A DNA stretch of 64,000 nucleotides from Sulfurimonas sp. C5 (GTDB lineage: Bacteria; Campylobacterota; Campylobacteria; Campylobacterales; Sulfurimonadaceae), in assembly GCF_029872055.1 (NCBI RefSeq), contig NZ_JARXNQ010000001.1:790883-854882 (forward strand), written 5' to 3'. The notes beneath the pieces are model-generated. The model was given only the letters and a program-made list of their open reading frames with translations, made no database searches and was not told where the DNA came from. Made by a program: the position numbers and the translations under genes. This document shows, one piece after another, positions 16,871 to 25,968 of this stretch (its first letter is position 1; every line of letters starts with the position of its first letter).

Positions 16871-18232
16871 TTAGTTAAAAAATACACCTTTCCAAAAATA
16901 TTCTGCAATCATTACAATAAAAAATATTCCAAGCAGATTGAGTACTATTCCATAACGGATCATATCTTTTACATGTACAACTCCGCTACTCATTGCTATG
17001 GCATTAGGTGGTGTTGCAATCGGAAGCATAAAAGCATATGATCCGCATATAGTAGCTACCATCATAAAAAGTGTCGTATTGATTCCTGCCTGTTCACTTA
17101 CTGAATAGATCACCGGTAACATAATAGATATTAGTGCCGTATTGGAAGTGATCTCTGTCGCAAACGTAATTATAAAAGCGATACTAAAAAGCAATATAAT
17201 AGGTGAAAAGTGTGTCATGTTCAATATGTAAGATGCTATTGCATCTGCTAACCCCGTTGCAACAAATGCTTTTGCAATCGAAAATCCTGCACCAAAAAGC
17301 ATGATAATTGCGTAAGGAATTTTATTGTGATCTTCAATCCAGTCAAGGATCTTAAACGGAGGAATGAAAAGGATCAAACCAAATCCCAATAAAATACCGC
17401 TTTCACTAAGCCCCAGCCCATTCCAATACGGTTTGATCGGTGCATTAACAATTAATAGAAGAATCAAAGTCAATAGCAAAAAACTTACTTTTTTTTGTTT
17501 TACAGAGAAAGGAGGAAGTTCTATATTACGTTCTACTTTTACATCTTGCACGCCCATACTGAGTAAAAAACTCATAGCAATGATCATAACCACACATAAC
17601 GGTGCGACCATGACCATCCATTGCATAAACGGTATCATTTCCATACCGTTGTTTTGCATAATTCCTAATAATATCAGATTTGGAGGTGTACCTATAGGAG
17701 TTAAAATACCGCCTATACTAGCCCCATATGCAATAGCAAGTGCAAAACGTAATTTTAATTTTTCGTTTGTAGTAATAAAAATTGCGATAGTAATCAGCAA
17801 TAAAGTTGTCGTAGTATTTGAAAGTATAGCACTTAATAAGCCTGCAGTGATAGCAAGTGAAAGTATCATAGCTCTTGGGGTATCAGGAAAGACATTTAAA
17901 ATCTTATCTGCTATGCGTATATGCAGCTTTGTTTTTTCAACGGCAATTGCAAGTAAAAATCCCCCTAAAAACAGATAAATTATAGGGTGTGCATAATTGA
18001 TTGTAGTTTCTTTTGTCGAAATAAATCCAAAGGAAGGAAACAGAATAATCGGTAAAAGTGAAACAACTCCTAAAGGGAGAGCTTCATTTGTCCATAGCGT
18101 AACCAAAAAAGCTATATTTCCAAGTAAAAGACTTTGTGTATGGTTAAAAAACTGTGTCCCTAGAAAAAATGTAAAAACTCCTATAACTATAGCAATCAAA
18201 ACTTTCTTAAATATATGAATATCAGCAGTCAA
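16871..18232 (-). CDS. SLC13/DASS family anion transporter
   Basis: A 453-residue sodium-coupled transporter for divalent anions such as dicarboxylates or sulfate. It has about eleven spans and both DASS signature repeats with the SNT motif: AILSNTTTTLLLI (about 135-147) and EITSNTALISIMLPVI (about 362-377), the two substrate- and sodium-binding clamshells. It starts at TTG 18232 behind an AAAGGT site. The substrate cannot be read from sequence. The gene starts 24 nt past the end of the CDF exporter. Confidence 0.88.
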   Translation of the reverse strand: MTADIHIFKKVLIAIVIGVFTFFLGTQFFNHTQSLLLGNIAFLVTLWTNEALPLGVVSLLPIILFPSFGFISTKETTINYAHPIIYLFLGGFLLAIAVEKTKLHIRIADKILNVFPDTPRAMILSLAITAGLLSAILSNTTTTLLLITIAIFITTNEKLKLRFALAIAYGASIGGILTPIGTPPNLILLGIMQNNGMEMIPFMQWMVMVAPLCVVMIIAMSFLLSMGVQDVKVERNIELPPFSVKQKKVSFLLLTLILLLIVNAPIKPYWNGLGLSESGILLGFGLILFIPPFKILDWIEDHNKIPYAIIMLFGAGFSIAKAFVATGLADAIASYILNMTHFSPIILLFSIAFIITFATEITSNTALISIMLPVIYSVSEQAGINTTLFMMVATICGSYAFMLPIATPPNAIAMSSGVVHVKDMIRYGIVLNLLGIFFIVMIAEYFWKGVFFN

Positions 18233-18256
18233 AACCTTTACCTTTTTACTTAAAAT

Positions 18257-19171
18257 CTAATGTTGACATTTTTTATTTGGAATACAAAGCAAAGAATCTT
18301 TAGAGGATTCTACCTGTATTGTTGCATGTCCTATATGAAAGTGGTCATGCAGCTCTTGATGCAGATAATGTAAAAAACTATTATCTATATTCTCATCATA
18401 CACTACAAGGTGAACCGTTAATGCTATTTCTGTTGTACTCAAAGCCCATATATGAAGATCATGAAATGATTCTATTTTTTCATTGTTCTGTAAAAATTTT
18501 TTAATCGCTTCAGTGTCAATTTTACTTGGAACAAAGTCCAAAGCATATGCCGTCGAATCACGAAGAAGATGCCATGTCCCTATAAGAATGACACCGACAA
18601 TCAGTAAGGTTACAAGAGGATCCAACCAGTTCCAATCTGTATACATCATCACGATCCCAACAACAACAACGCCAAGAGATACTGCCGCATCCGCTGCCAT
18701 ATGTAAAAAAGCTCCACGAATATTGAGATCGTGTTCTTGCCCTTTTACAAAAAGCAGTGCAGTTACGGCATTTATTACAAATCCAATAAGAGCAACAATA
18801 ATTACCGTCATGCTCTCAACAGGTTTTGGTTCGAAAAATCTTTGAAATGCTTCTATAGTAATAGTACCAAGTGCGAACAATAATAAAATTGCACTGATTA
18901 ACGATGCAAAAATAGTTACTTTTCTAAAACCGTAAGTTCTGTTAAGAGTCGCCGACTTTGCCGCTAAGAGACTAGCTCCCCATGCAAGCAGTAAACTCAG
19001 TACATCACTAAAATTGTGCCCTGCATCAGCAACAAGTGCCAAAGAATCTGATAATAGTCCGTAAACTATCTCAATGACGACAAAAACAATATTGAGTAAA
19101 ACACCTACCGCAAAAGCAAAGTTGTAATTGTTTACTTCATGATGGTGATGGTGATGATGTTCATGTCCCAT
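18257..19171 (-). CDS. Cation diffusion facilitator (zinc-type) exporter
   Basis: A 304-residue inner-membrane proton antiporter, probably for Zn2+ and possibly Co2+ or Cd2+. It starts with a histidine cluster (GHEHHHHHHHE, 2-12), a likely metal sensor or loading arm. TM2 has ADAGHNFSDV and TM5 has HMAADAAVS, giving the HxxxD/HxxxD tetrahedral site of zinc-selective CDFs. The cytoplasmic C-terminal domain has SFHDLHIWALSTTEIALTVHLV. It lies between gpsA and the SLC13 transporter on the same strand. Confidence 0.92.
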   Translation of the reverse strand: MGHEHHHHHHHEVNNYNFAFAVGVLLNIVFVVIEIVYGLLSDSLALVADAGHNFSDVLSLLLAWGASLLAAKSATLNRTYGFRKVTIFASLISAILLLFALGTITIEAFQRFFEPKPVESMTVIIVALIGFVINAVTALLFVKGQEHDLNIRGAFLHMAADAAVSLGVVVVGIVMMYTDWNWLDPLVTLLIVGVILIGTWHLLRDSTAYALDFVPSKIDTEAIKKFLQNNEKIESFHDLHIWALSTTEIALTVHLVVYDENIDNSFLHYLHQELHDHFHIGHATIQVESSKDSLLCIPNKKCQH

Positions 19172-19182
19172 AATATAACTCT

Positions 19183-20073
19183 CTACTTTGAAAGAAGATC
19201 TTTGAGTGATTCTAGAGGACTTTTACCTTCTAACATCTCATACACTTCTCTGGCTATTGGGAGATAAAGTTCATTCTGTGTTGCGATTTCGTATAATGCA
19301 TATGCCGTCCCGATCCCTTCTGCAACTTCACCTAGCTCTTCCAAAATTTTCTCTTGCGTTTTTCCTTCAGCAATTCCAAGCCCTACACGAAAATTCCTAC
19401 TCATTGTAGAAGATGCCGTTAAAAAAAGATCCCCCGCACCGCTAAGACCTATAAAACTATCTTCTTTTGCACCATAACTTATTCCAAAGCGTGCCATTTC
19501 TACAAGTCCACGTGAAATTAGTGCTGCTGCGGCATTTTTCCCCAGTTTTAATCCTTCGCAGATACCGGCAGCAATTGCAATTACATTTTTATAAGCACCC
19601 GCTATCTCAGCACCAATAACATCATCTGACGTATAACTCTTAATAAAGTCAGGAAACATTTGAGCAAATTCACTGGCAAGTTCCATATTTTTACTGTTTA
19701 CAACTAAGGCTGTAGGAAGTGCTTGTATAACTTCTGCTGCAAATGACGGGCCTGATAAAAATGCGATATTGCTTTCAGGTACATATTCATGATAGATCTC
19801 ATTTAAAAATTTACCTGTTTTTGCTTCTATCCCTTTTGAGACTACTAAAACTTTCTGCCCGTTAAAAACAAAGTTATCTTTGAGCCATTGTGAAACTTGC
19901 TGTGCAGGAACAGCTATAACTAAATACTTGCATGACAGTGCTTCTCCCAGAGTTACAAAATTATTTAATTCACGTTTTGTTCTTGAAGTAATAACTACTT
20001 CATTTTTTTCAGAAAATGCATATGCCAATGCACTTCCCCATTTTCCAGCACCTATTACTGCTATCTTTTGCAT
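19183..20073 (-). CDS. gpsA: NAD(P)-dependent glycerol-3-phosphate dehydrogenase
   Basis: Reduces dihydroxyacetone phosphate to sn-glycerol-3-phosphate for phospholipid synthesis. The 296 residues show the Rossmann GAGKWGSALA (8-17), the SGPSFAAEV loop (about 107-115), the catalytic Lys in GAYKNVIAIAAGICEGLKLG, and LSGAGDLFLTASS. It is slightly shorter than E. coli GpsA but complete. Its start overlaps the RCK gene upstream by 13 nt, behind a GTGAGGA site. Confidence 0.95.
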   Translation of the reverse strand: MQKIAVIGAGKWGSALAYAFSEKNEVVITSRTKRELNNFVTLGEALSCKYLVIAVPAQQVSQWLKDNFVFNGQKVLVVSKGIEAKTGKFLNEIYHEYVPESNIAFLSGPSFAAEVIQALPTALVVNSKNMELASEFAQMFPDFIKSYTSDDVIGAEIAGAYKNVIAIAAGICEGLKLGKNAAAALISRGLVEMARFGISYGAKEDSFIGLSGAGDLFLTASSTMSRNFRVGLGIAEGKTQEKILEELGEVAEGIGTAYALYEIATQNELYLPIAREVYEMLEGKSPLESLKDLLSK

Positions 20074-20765
20074 GCGTCCTCACCTATAAATTTTTTAAAA
20101 TCGTTAATATCTTGTTCATACCCAACTACAATGAAAATGTCACCGTTACTGATGGTATTGTGTTTTGCTTTTGAAGAGTAGATAAATTCATGGGAACCGT
20201 CAGGACGAATAATGGATAAAACAAGTACACCATGATCCCTGCTCCAGTTAATATCTGCCGGATATTTCCCGCCAAAACATTCTGCATTGTGTACTTCAAC
20301 CTGAATAATTCTTAGTTTACTGTCCTCGTATAAGATCTCATGTAAAACACCTGTCACAATGGGTTTTTTCAACATATCGGTAATAATATTTGCTGTAGTT
20401 TCGACAATAGGAATTACTTTCGTTGCTCCTGCCATATGAAGTTTATTACTATCTTCATTATTTTTTGCCAATGCTATAATAGTTATGTTTGGAAATGCCG
20501 AACGCAATGAAATAGTTAAGAATATATTTTGAGCTTCATCTTTGAGTGAACAGAAAATGATAGAATTTTCCATATCATGCTGTTGACGTAATTCATCCCA
20601 GTCATCACTCAGATCAAACTTTTCCAATTGAAATTCAGGTGATTCATTTTCATCAATATTGTCAAGAGTAAAAACCGTAATACTTGAATATTTAAAACGT
20701 ACATTTTTTGCTATTTCCAATCCATATTCATTGTTACCGAATACTAATACACTGCTATTTTCCAT
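20061..20765 (-). CDS. RCK (TrkA-N/TrkA-C) potassium regulator
   Basis: A 234-residue cytosolic RCK protein: a Rossmann-like TrkA-N domain (VLVFGNNEYGLEIAKNV near the start) and a TrkA-C domain (about 150-225, ending with the DIFIVVGYEQDI strand). The glycine motif is GNNEYG, not GxGxxG, so nucleotide binding may be altered. I start at ATG 20765, not the in-frame TTG just before it, because AGGA is 5-6 nt from the ATG. The gene overlaps the channel gene, so both products are likely subunits of one potassium system. Confidence 0.82.
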   Translation of the reverse strand: MENSSVLVFGNNEYGLEIAKNVRFKYSSITVFTLDNIDENESPEFQLEKFDLSDDWDELRQQHDMENSIIFCSLKDEAQNIFLTISLRSAFPNITIIALAKNNEDSNKLHMAGATKVIPIVETTANIITDMLKKPIVTGVLHEILYEDSKLRIIQVEVHNAECFGGKYPADINWSRDHGVLVLSIIRPDGSHEFIYSSKAKHNTISNGDIFIVVGYEQDINDFKKFIGEDACKR

Positions 20766-22338
20766 CAAAATCCTTTTTTGATGATTTTGCCATTAGATGC
20801 TTTGTAAACTCTCTAATGAAAATATAATTACCAATTACAAATAACACATCACCGGCTTCCAGTAAAGTAGAGTCTATCGGATTAAAATAAAAGTGCTTTG
20901 TATCTTTTTTGTATACACCGAGTAAAACAACTCTAAATTCAATATTGTCCAGCTCAGAAACCTGAGAGATATTTTCTACAATCCTTTGTGTAATTGTAAT
21001 CTCTTCAATTTTAATATTAGACTCTTCCGCTCGCAAGGCATGAATAACTTCAAAAGCAACAGGTTGACCGACATACTCTCTAGCTACAAGTCCTACAAAC
21101 TCTTTATCATCTAAAATCTCATCAACACCTGAAAATACAAGTTTACTTTTATTTGAACTATTCATAAGTAAAGACATAATTTTTACATTTTTATCGATAG
21201 AACGGACCGTTAGTGCCGTATATACATTATAAACATCATCTTCTTTGAGACATAAAACAGCCTTTACCTGAGTAGAGAGATTGATATTGAGCTTTTTGTA
21301 ACTGTCTACATTTCCAGGATTATAATTCAGAGCCTGAAGCCCATTCCTTTTTGCTTCTTCAATTTTTTCAGCCGATTCATCCAAAACAACTACGCTAAAC
21401 TTTGAATTAACTAATTTTTTTGCAACCTCTTTAGCTATGTTCTCGTAACCGCAGATAATATATGTATCTTTCTCTTTAGATACATCTTGAATAATTTTTG
21501 CTTCTTTAATATCTTCTAGTTTTTCCGTAAAAGCAGAAACAAATAAAGATGTTGTAAATGCTAAAACGGAGATTCCGGAAAGAATTACGATAACGGCTAC
21601 AAACTGCCCTTCGGGAGAAACTGCTACTACATCTCCGTACCCTACGGTAGATATAGTCACGATAGACCAATAAAATGCTTCATAAAGAGTATTAATTCGA
21701 GATTCTGGGTTATTTGCTTCCATCACATAAATTAAAACAGAAGCTACGAAAATAACGATGGCTGCAAACATCGCCAAAGTGATAAATTCAAACCTTTTTG
21801 TTGCTAAAACAGATGCGAAAGTACTGAAACTTTTTGCGTACCTGAAGATCTTAAAAACCCTGAAAAGTACAAACACACGTAAAAGTCTAAGTTCATGGAA
21901 AAACGGCATAATAGCCAGAAGATCTATAATCGCTTTTATAGAGAGGACATATTCCAGTTTATCTTTAAAAACTTGACGTACTACATATAGTAAATCAAAA
22001 TCTCTGTCTAAAAGGTCACTGTATTCATCTTGACGGATAATAACTTGAGAAATGCTGCTATGAACCCATAGTCTTAGGATGTACTCTATAAAAAATATGA
22101 AAGAGATGATATATGCATTAAAAATATTCAAAAAATTATGAACATCTTGTTTTACTTCATATATCAAGATAGAAACACTTGAAAAGATGAGAAGCATCAT
22201 AAAAATATCGAAATATTTTTTATAACGGTAATCGTCATTTTCAAGTAAATTATAAAAGAATCGTCTTTGTTTCTGGTATGAATCAGAAGAGTTTAAATAG
22301 TAAGCGAAATTAACTAAAAGACGATTCAATGTTTTCAT
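20755..22338 (-). CDS. Voltage-sensor-type K+ channel with RCK domain
   Basis: A 527-residue channel subunit. Six spans lie between about 40 and 270. The S4-like helix has regularly spaced basic residues (LRLLRVFVLFRVFKIFRYAK, about 156-175), and the pore has the selectivity filter TISTVGYGDVVA (about 232-243). A cytoplasmic RCK follows (YIICGYENIAKEVAKKL, about 295-311) and a TrkA-C domain to about 510. Gating by both voltage and ligand is inferred from this layout. It overlaps gatB by 1 nt (TAATG) and the second RCK gene by about 11 nt. Confidence 0.88.
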   Translation of the reverse strand: MKTLNRLLVNFAYYLNSSDSYQKQRRFFYNLLENDDYRYKKYFDIFMMLLIFSSVSILIYEVKQDVHNFLNIFNAYIISFIFFIEYILRLWVHSSISQVIIRQDEYSDLLDRDFDLLYVVRQVFKDKLEYVLSIKAIIDLLAIMPFFHELRLLRVFVLFRVFKIFRYAKSFSTFASVLATKRFEFITLAMFAAIVIFVASVLIYVMEANNPESRINTLYEAFYWSIVTISTVGYGDVVAVSPEGQFVAVIVILSGISVLAFTTSLFVSAFTEKLEDIKEAKIIQDVSKEKDTYIICGYENIAKEVAKKLVNSKFSVVVLDESAEKIEEAKRNGLQALNYNPGNVDSYKKLNINLSTQVKAVLCLKEDDVYNVYTALTVRSIDKNVKIMSLLMNSSNKSKLVFSGVDEILDDKEFVGLVAREYVGQPVAFEVIHALRAEESNIKIEEITITQRIVENISQVSELDNIEFRVVLLGVYKKDTKHFYFNPIDSTLLEAGDVLFVIGNYIFIREFTKHLMAKSSKKDFDGK

Positions 22339-23765
22339 TAGCCAAGCTTTTGTTTTAAAATCTCATTTACAGCCTGTGGATTAGCACTTCCTTTACTCGC
22401 TTTCATTACTTGCCCGACAAAGAAACCAAATAACTTATCTTTTCCAGATTTATATTCTGATACTTTATCTTCATTTGCATTGATAATTTCATCACAAATT
22501 GCTTCAATTGCACCTGTATCTGTTACTTGTTTAAGTCCAAGATTTTCGATAGCAGTATCAACATCTGCATCATTTTCCATAAGATAGTCAAGTACCTCTT
22601 TTGCTGCTTTACCAGAGATTGTTTGGTCATCGATACGCTTTGCGATAAAACCTAATTTATTTGCATCTACAGGAGAGTTGGTGATGTTAAATTCACCTTT
22701 GAGGCGAGCTAGTAGTTCAACTGTTAAAAGACTTACTGCAGTTTTTGCACTCACACCTTCAATTGCCATCATTGTTTCAAAGAAATCAGCCATCTCTACT
22801 GCAGATGTGATTACAGATGCATTGTATTCACTCATACCGTATTCTTTTACGAAACGCTCTTTTTTTGCATCAGGCAGTTCAGGAATCACACTGTACTCTT
22901 CCATCATTTCAGGAGTAACCACACATTTTAAAAGGTCAGGTTCCGGGAAATATCTGTAATCAGCCGCTTCCTCTTTGCCACGCATAGAACGTGTCTCATT
23001 TTTCACCTGGTCAAACAGACGTGTTTCTTGAACAATTTCATCTTCATACACACCGTCTTCCCACGCTTCAACTTGACGTATTACTTCAACTTCGATCGCT
23101 TTTTGAATAAATTTAAATGAGTTGATATTTTTGATCTCTACACGTGTATAAAGTTTCTCATCCCCTTTTGGACGGATAGATACGTTAACGTCACATCTAA
23201 AAGAGCCCTCTTGCATATTTGCATCAGAGATATCAATGTATCTTAAAATAGAATGTAGTTTTTTAAGATAAAGTACCGCCTCTTCAGCACTTCTCATATC
23301 CGGTTCACTTACAATCTCTAATAATGGTGTACCTGCACGGTTTAAGTCCACTTTTGAGATATCGCCATCATGAATATTTTTACCTGCATCCGCTTCAATA
23401 TGTGCACGGTTAATTCTGATAGTTTTATTTGAGCCGTCTTCAAAGTCAATCGTTAGTTTTCCGTGTTCAACGATTGGGGTATAAAGTTGTGTAATTTGAT
23501 ATGCTGAAGGTGAATCCGGATAAAAGTAAGATTTTCTATCAAAATATGAAGTTTTATTGATTGTTGCATCAACTGCTGTTCCAAGCATGATAGATTTGTG
23601 CAAAACTTCTCTATTTAATACAGGTAATGCACCTGGAAGAGCTAAACACGTTGGACAAGTATTTGTATTTTGTTTATGATTAAAACTCGTTGGGCACGAG
23701 CAAAAAAGTTTTGTTTTTGTGTTTAACTGTACATGGACTTCAAGTCCGATAACTACTTCAAACAT
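22338..23765 (-). CDS. gatB: Asp/Glu-tRNA(Asn/Gln) amidotransferase subunit B
   Basis: GatB activates and amidates Glu-tRNA(Gln) or Asp-tRNA(Asn) within GatCAB. The 475 residues begin [14 protein letters not shown], followed by the zinc-site cysteines (FCSCPTSF ... [14 protein letters not shown]), the [16 protein letters not shown] block and [10 protein letters not shown]. The C-terminal YqeY-like tRNA-binding tail ends in [17 protein letters not shown]. An AAGGA site precedes the ATG. gatA and gatC are not nearby, which is common. Confidence 0.97.
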   Translation of the reverse strand: MFEVVIGLEVHVQLNTKTKLFCSCPTSFNHKQNTNTCPTCLALPGALPVLNREVLHKSIMLGTAVDATINKTSYFDRKSYFYPDSPSAYQITQLYTPIVEHGKLTIDFEDGSNKTIRINRAHIEADAGKNIHDGDISKVDLNRAGTPLLEIVSEPDMRSAEEAVLYLKKLHSILRYIDISDANMQEGSFRCDVNVSIRPKGDEKLYTRVEIKNINSFKFIQKAIEVEVIRQVEAWEDGVYEDEIVQETRLFDQVKNETRSMRGKEEAADYRYFPEPDLLKCVVTPEMMEEYSVIPELPDAKKERFVKEYGMSEYNASVITSAVEMADFFETMMAIEGVSAKTAVSLLTVELLARLKGEFNITNSPVDANKLGFIAKRIDDQTISGKAAKEVLDYLMENDADVDTAIENLGLKQVTDTGAIEAICDEIINANEDKVSEYKSGKDKLFGFFVGQVMKASKGSANPQAVNEILKQKLG

Positions 23766-23923
23766 AATTTTCCTTGAAAGTAAAAAAATAATAAGTTTTT
23801 TATAATAACTAAATTATCTTTTAAATCTGCTAAAAAGCTTGTTTATTCGTTTTACAGAGTGTTTTGTCAGGTATTAGCACACTCTGAAGTAAACCTAAAA
23901 GTCAAAAACTTTATAATGTTGAG

Positions 23924-23929
23924 TATAAT
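23924..23929 (+). promoter_or_regulatory. -10 box of pcm, predicted leaderless start
   Basis: A perfect TATAAT followed by 7 nt (aataatt) and then the ATG at 23937. No Shine-Dalgarno lies between. A second TATAAT (23912-23917) lies 12 nt upstream and could serve as an alternative. The same box-to-ATG spacing is found at six other genes here. Confidence 0.5.
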
Positions 23930-23936
23930 AATAATT

Positions 23937-24551
23937 ATGAATTCACAAAAAGATTTAGTAAATTATCTGATTAATACAAATGCCTTACACTCACCTGATA
24001 TCATAAAGGCATTTATAGCTATAGACAGGTATGATTTTGTGAAAAATCAAAACTCTTATGCAACATATGAAGACTTTCCTCTCTCCATAGGCAACTCCCA
24101 AACCATATCTCAGCCAACAACTGTTGCAATGATGCTTGAGATGTTATCTCCAAAACAAGGCAACTCAATTTTGGATATAGGAAGCGGTTCGGGCTGGACT
24201 ACGGCATTGCTTGCACATATAGTAGGTCAAGAGGGTTGTGTAACCGGGCTTGAAAGACTTGATGAGCTTGTAGAATTTGGCTCAAACAACCTAAATAAAT
24301 ACCATTTTAATAATGCAAAAATCATCAAAGCAACAGACAGGCTTGGCATCCAGGGAAAGAAATTTGACAGAATCTTAGTTTCAGCCTCCGCAGAAGATTT
24401 TCCAACTAAGCTAACAGATCAGTTAAAACCAGGTGGGAAACTTGTCATACCTGTGAAAAACTCTATTTTTGAGATAACAAAAACAAAAGATGACGAGTTA
24501 AAGATAATTGAACATTACGGCTTTGTTTTTGTGCCTTTAATATATAAATAA
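23937..24551 (+). CDS. pcm: Protein-L-isoaspartate O-methyltransferase
   Basis: SAM-dependent repair enzyme that methylates isoaspartyl residues in damaged proteins. Motif I is SILDIGSGSGWTTALLA (about 78-94), with post-I VTGLERLDELVE and KFDRILVSASAEDFP. The block GNSQTISQPTTVAMMLEML is the hallmark of the family, just before motif I. I choose ATG 23937 (204 residues, MNSQKDLVNYL) over the longer frame from 23859, whose first 26 residues look non-coding. A TATAAT 7 nt before the chosen ATG suggests a leaderless message. Confidence 0.88.
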   Translation: MNSQKDLVNYLINTNALHSPDIIKAFIAIDRYDFVKNQNSYATYEDFPLSIGNSQTISQPTTVAMMLEMLSPKQGNSILDIGSGSGWTTALLAHIVGQEGCVTGLERLDELVEFGSNNLNKYHFNNAKIIKATDRLGIQGKKFDRILVSASAEDFPTKLTDQLKPGGKLVIPVKNSIFEITKTKDDELKIIEHYGFVFVPLIYK

Positions 24552-24583
24552 AATGCTCTTAATTTTCCAACAATAATTCTTTA

Positions 24584-24619
24584 TATCCATCTAGCTTACA
24601 ATATATTCTAGTATGGATA
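24584..24619 (+). terminator. Stem-loop downstream of pcm
   Basis: Arms TATCCATCTAG and CTAGTATGGATA pair over 11 bp with one bulged A, around a 13-nt AU-rich loop. It sits 32 nt past the pcm stop. It lacks a clean U-run, so it may be a processing or stabilising hairpin and not a true terminator. Confidence 0.35.
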
Positions 24620-24638
24620 CAAAGATTGAAAAAAACTA

Positions 24639-24671
24639 GATTGTTCCGCGATTAAAAATCACAGAACAACC
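24639..24671 (+). other. Imperfect hairpin ahead of a small ORF
   Basis: GATTGTTCCGCG pairs with CACAGAACAACC (nine of twelve positions, three mismatches) around the loop ATTAAAAAT. It lies about 25 nt before a GGAGGGGGAGG tract and a 37-codon frame. This is local structure in a region with no recognised gene; it could be part of a small RNA or a leader. Confidence 0.3.
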
Positions 24672-24697
24672 CATTAGTCTTAGGAGGGGGAGGTATT

Positions 24698-24811
24698 TTG
24701 AAAAATATGGAAACTAGTAATTTTGGGGTGTTAAGAATTAGAACTTACATCTTTGAACATCCAAGAAAGCTAAACTTAACATTACTAATTTTTTGTATCC
24801 TTGAATCTTAG
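24698..24811 (+). CDS. Doubtful 37-codon ORF with strong ribosome-binding site
   Basis: A frame from TTG 24698 (or ATG 24707) to TAG 24811 reads KNMETSNFGVLRIRTYIF and then a leucine-rich end. Its main support is the tract AGGAGGGGGAGG just upstream (24682-24693), striking in AT-rich DNA. There is no family resemblance. The rest of 24552-24887 has no gene that I can see; it holds two hairpins and an imperfect direct repeat (TCTTAGGA-GG at about 24678 and 24806). A small RNA or relic is equally possible. Confidence 0.25.
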   Translation: MKNMETSNFGVLRIRTYIFEHPRKLNLTLLIFCILES

Positions 24812-24887
24812 GATGGAAAAATTATATCATGATTAGAAATTAAAAAGGTACAAGAAACTGATTAATTTTTAATCAATATAAAAATGA

Positions 24888-25142
24888 TTATTTTTGGAGA
24901 ATTTTTTCTAGTAATTCAGTTTGTTTTTTTAGTTCTTTAAGTCTTTGTTTGTTAACAAGGAAAGCATCTAGCAATAAAACCAAGAACAATGTAACTATTA
25001 CATATAACAGTGTTACCAATAAAGCTAATGAAAAACCAAAAGAGAAAAATATGAAAAACATAGCAAGAGCACCGAAGAGGATAATTCCCCAAGATGCTCC
25101 TAACAAAAAGCTGATAACTCTTTCGAAAGTGTCTTTTTGCAT
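24888..25142 (-). CDS. Small membrane protein downstream of atpB
   Basis: An 84-residue protein with two closely spaced spans (about 8-32 and 37-60) and a charged C-terminal helix (LVNKQRLKELKKQTELLEKIL) that should form a cytoplasmic coiled coil. It follows atpB by 15 nt in the same direction, behind a purine-rich GAGAAAG region, so it is probably co-transcribed. No family recognised. A role in ATP synthase assembly is possible but rests only on position. Confidence 0.6.
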   Translation of the reverse strand: MQKDTFERVISFLLGASWGIILFGALAMFFIFFSFGFSLALLVTLLYVIVTLFLVLLLDAFLVNKQRLKELKKQTELLEKILQK

Positions 25143-25157
25143 TATGGAGAAAGAGGT

Positions 25158-25859
25158 TTAGTGTTCCTCAGTAGCTACTGCACCACCAAGGTAAACATAT
25201 GTAAGCATCATGAAAATGAATGCTTGTAAGAATGCCATGAATGTTAAAAGTGCATATGGAATCATAGGTAATGCCCATGGTGCTAACATTAAAAGTACCA
25301 TTAAGAACATATCATCCCCTTTTACGTTACCGAAGAGACGGAAAGAAAGAGAAACTAAACGTGAAAAGTGAGATACGATTTCAATTGGGAACATTAACCA
25401 GTATAACCACCAAACAGGACCTAAAAAGTGTTTGAAGTATTTAAGAACACCGTGAGCACGAATACCTTCAAAGTTATAATATACAAATACTACAAGTGCT
25501 AAAGTTAAAGGCATCTCTAAAAATGCTGTAGGAGCTTCAAACCCTGGAATAACACCGATTAAGTTTGCAATACCAACAAATAAACCAATAGTTGCTACAA
25601 GAGGTACATACTTAATAGCATGTCTTTTCCCCATAACATCACTTCCCATTTTTAAAACACCGTCAAGGTACGCTTCCATAACGTTTTGTGTACCTTTTGG
25701 TACAAGTTGAAGATTTGACATCGCTACTTTTGCTAAAACAATTGTAATAACAGCAGAAAGCAGCATATGTGCTGTATAAACAACTAGTTTATAACTCTCT
25801 GGATCAGCATGGTGAGAAACACCGAACAGAGAACCTATGAATGTAAATAATTCAGGCAT
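25158..25859 (-). CDS. atpB: F0F1 ATP synthase subunit a
   Basis: Membrane stator subunit that forms the two proton half-channels against the c-ring. The 233 residues have five to six spans. The essential arginine is in the helix [15 protein letters not shown] (about 163-177), equivalent to Arg210 of E. coli. [17 protein letters not shown] is the other conserved block. It has a GGAG ribosome-binding site. As in other Campylobacterota, it lies apart from the main atp operon. Confidence 0.95.
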   Translation of the reverse strand: MPELFTFIGSLFGVSHHADPESYKLVVYTAHMLLSAVITIVLAKVAMSNLQLVPKGTQNVMEAYLDGVLKMGSDVMGKRHAIKYVPLVATIGLFVGIANLIGVIPGFEAPTAFLEMPLTLALVVFVYYNFEGIRAHGVLKYFKHFLGPVWWLYWLMFPIEIVSHFSRLVSLSFRLFGNVKGDDMFLMVLLMLAPWALPMIPYALLTFMAFLQAFIFMMLTYVYLGGAVATEEH

Positions 25860-25968
25860 CTAAACACTCCATAATTAAAATATTGGTGCGATCTTACTAA
25901 ATCTAGGATTAAATTATTATAAGTTTGGTACAATTTTTCATCTAATTTTGAAAAAAACGGAGAAAAAG

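Noticed and set aside
17364..17978. 204-codon plus-strand frame
   Set aside because: It lies fully antisense to the SLC13 transporter, whose SNT motifs are clear. The product is Lys/Ile-rich with no fold signs; it is a mirror of the membrane-protein codons.
18257..19171. His-tag-like HHHHHHH as cloning artefact
   Set aside because: The run is at the natural start of a zinc-type CDF protein, where His clusters are common, and the flanking sequence is native.
23855..23886. CAGAGTGT/ACACTCTG hairpin ahead of pcm
   Set aside because: The loop is 16 nt and no U-run follows. It may be chance or a weak gatB-promoter-region structure, so it is not listed.
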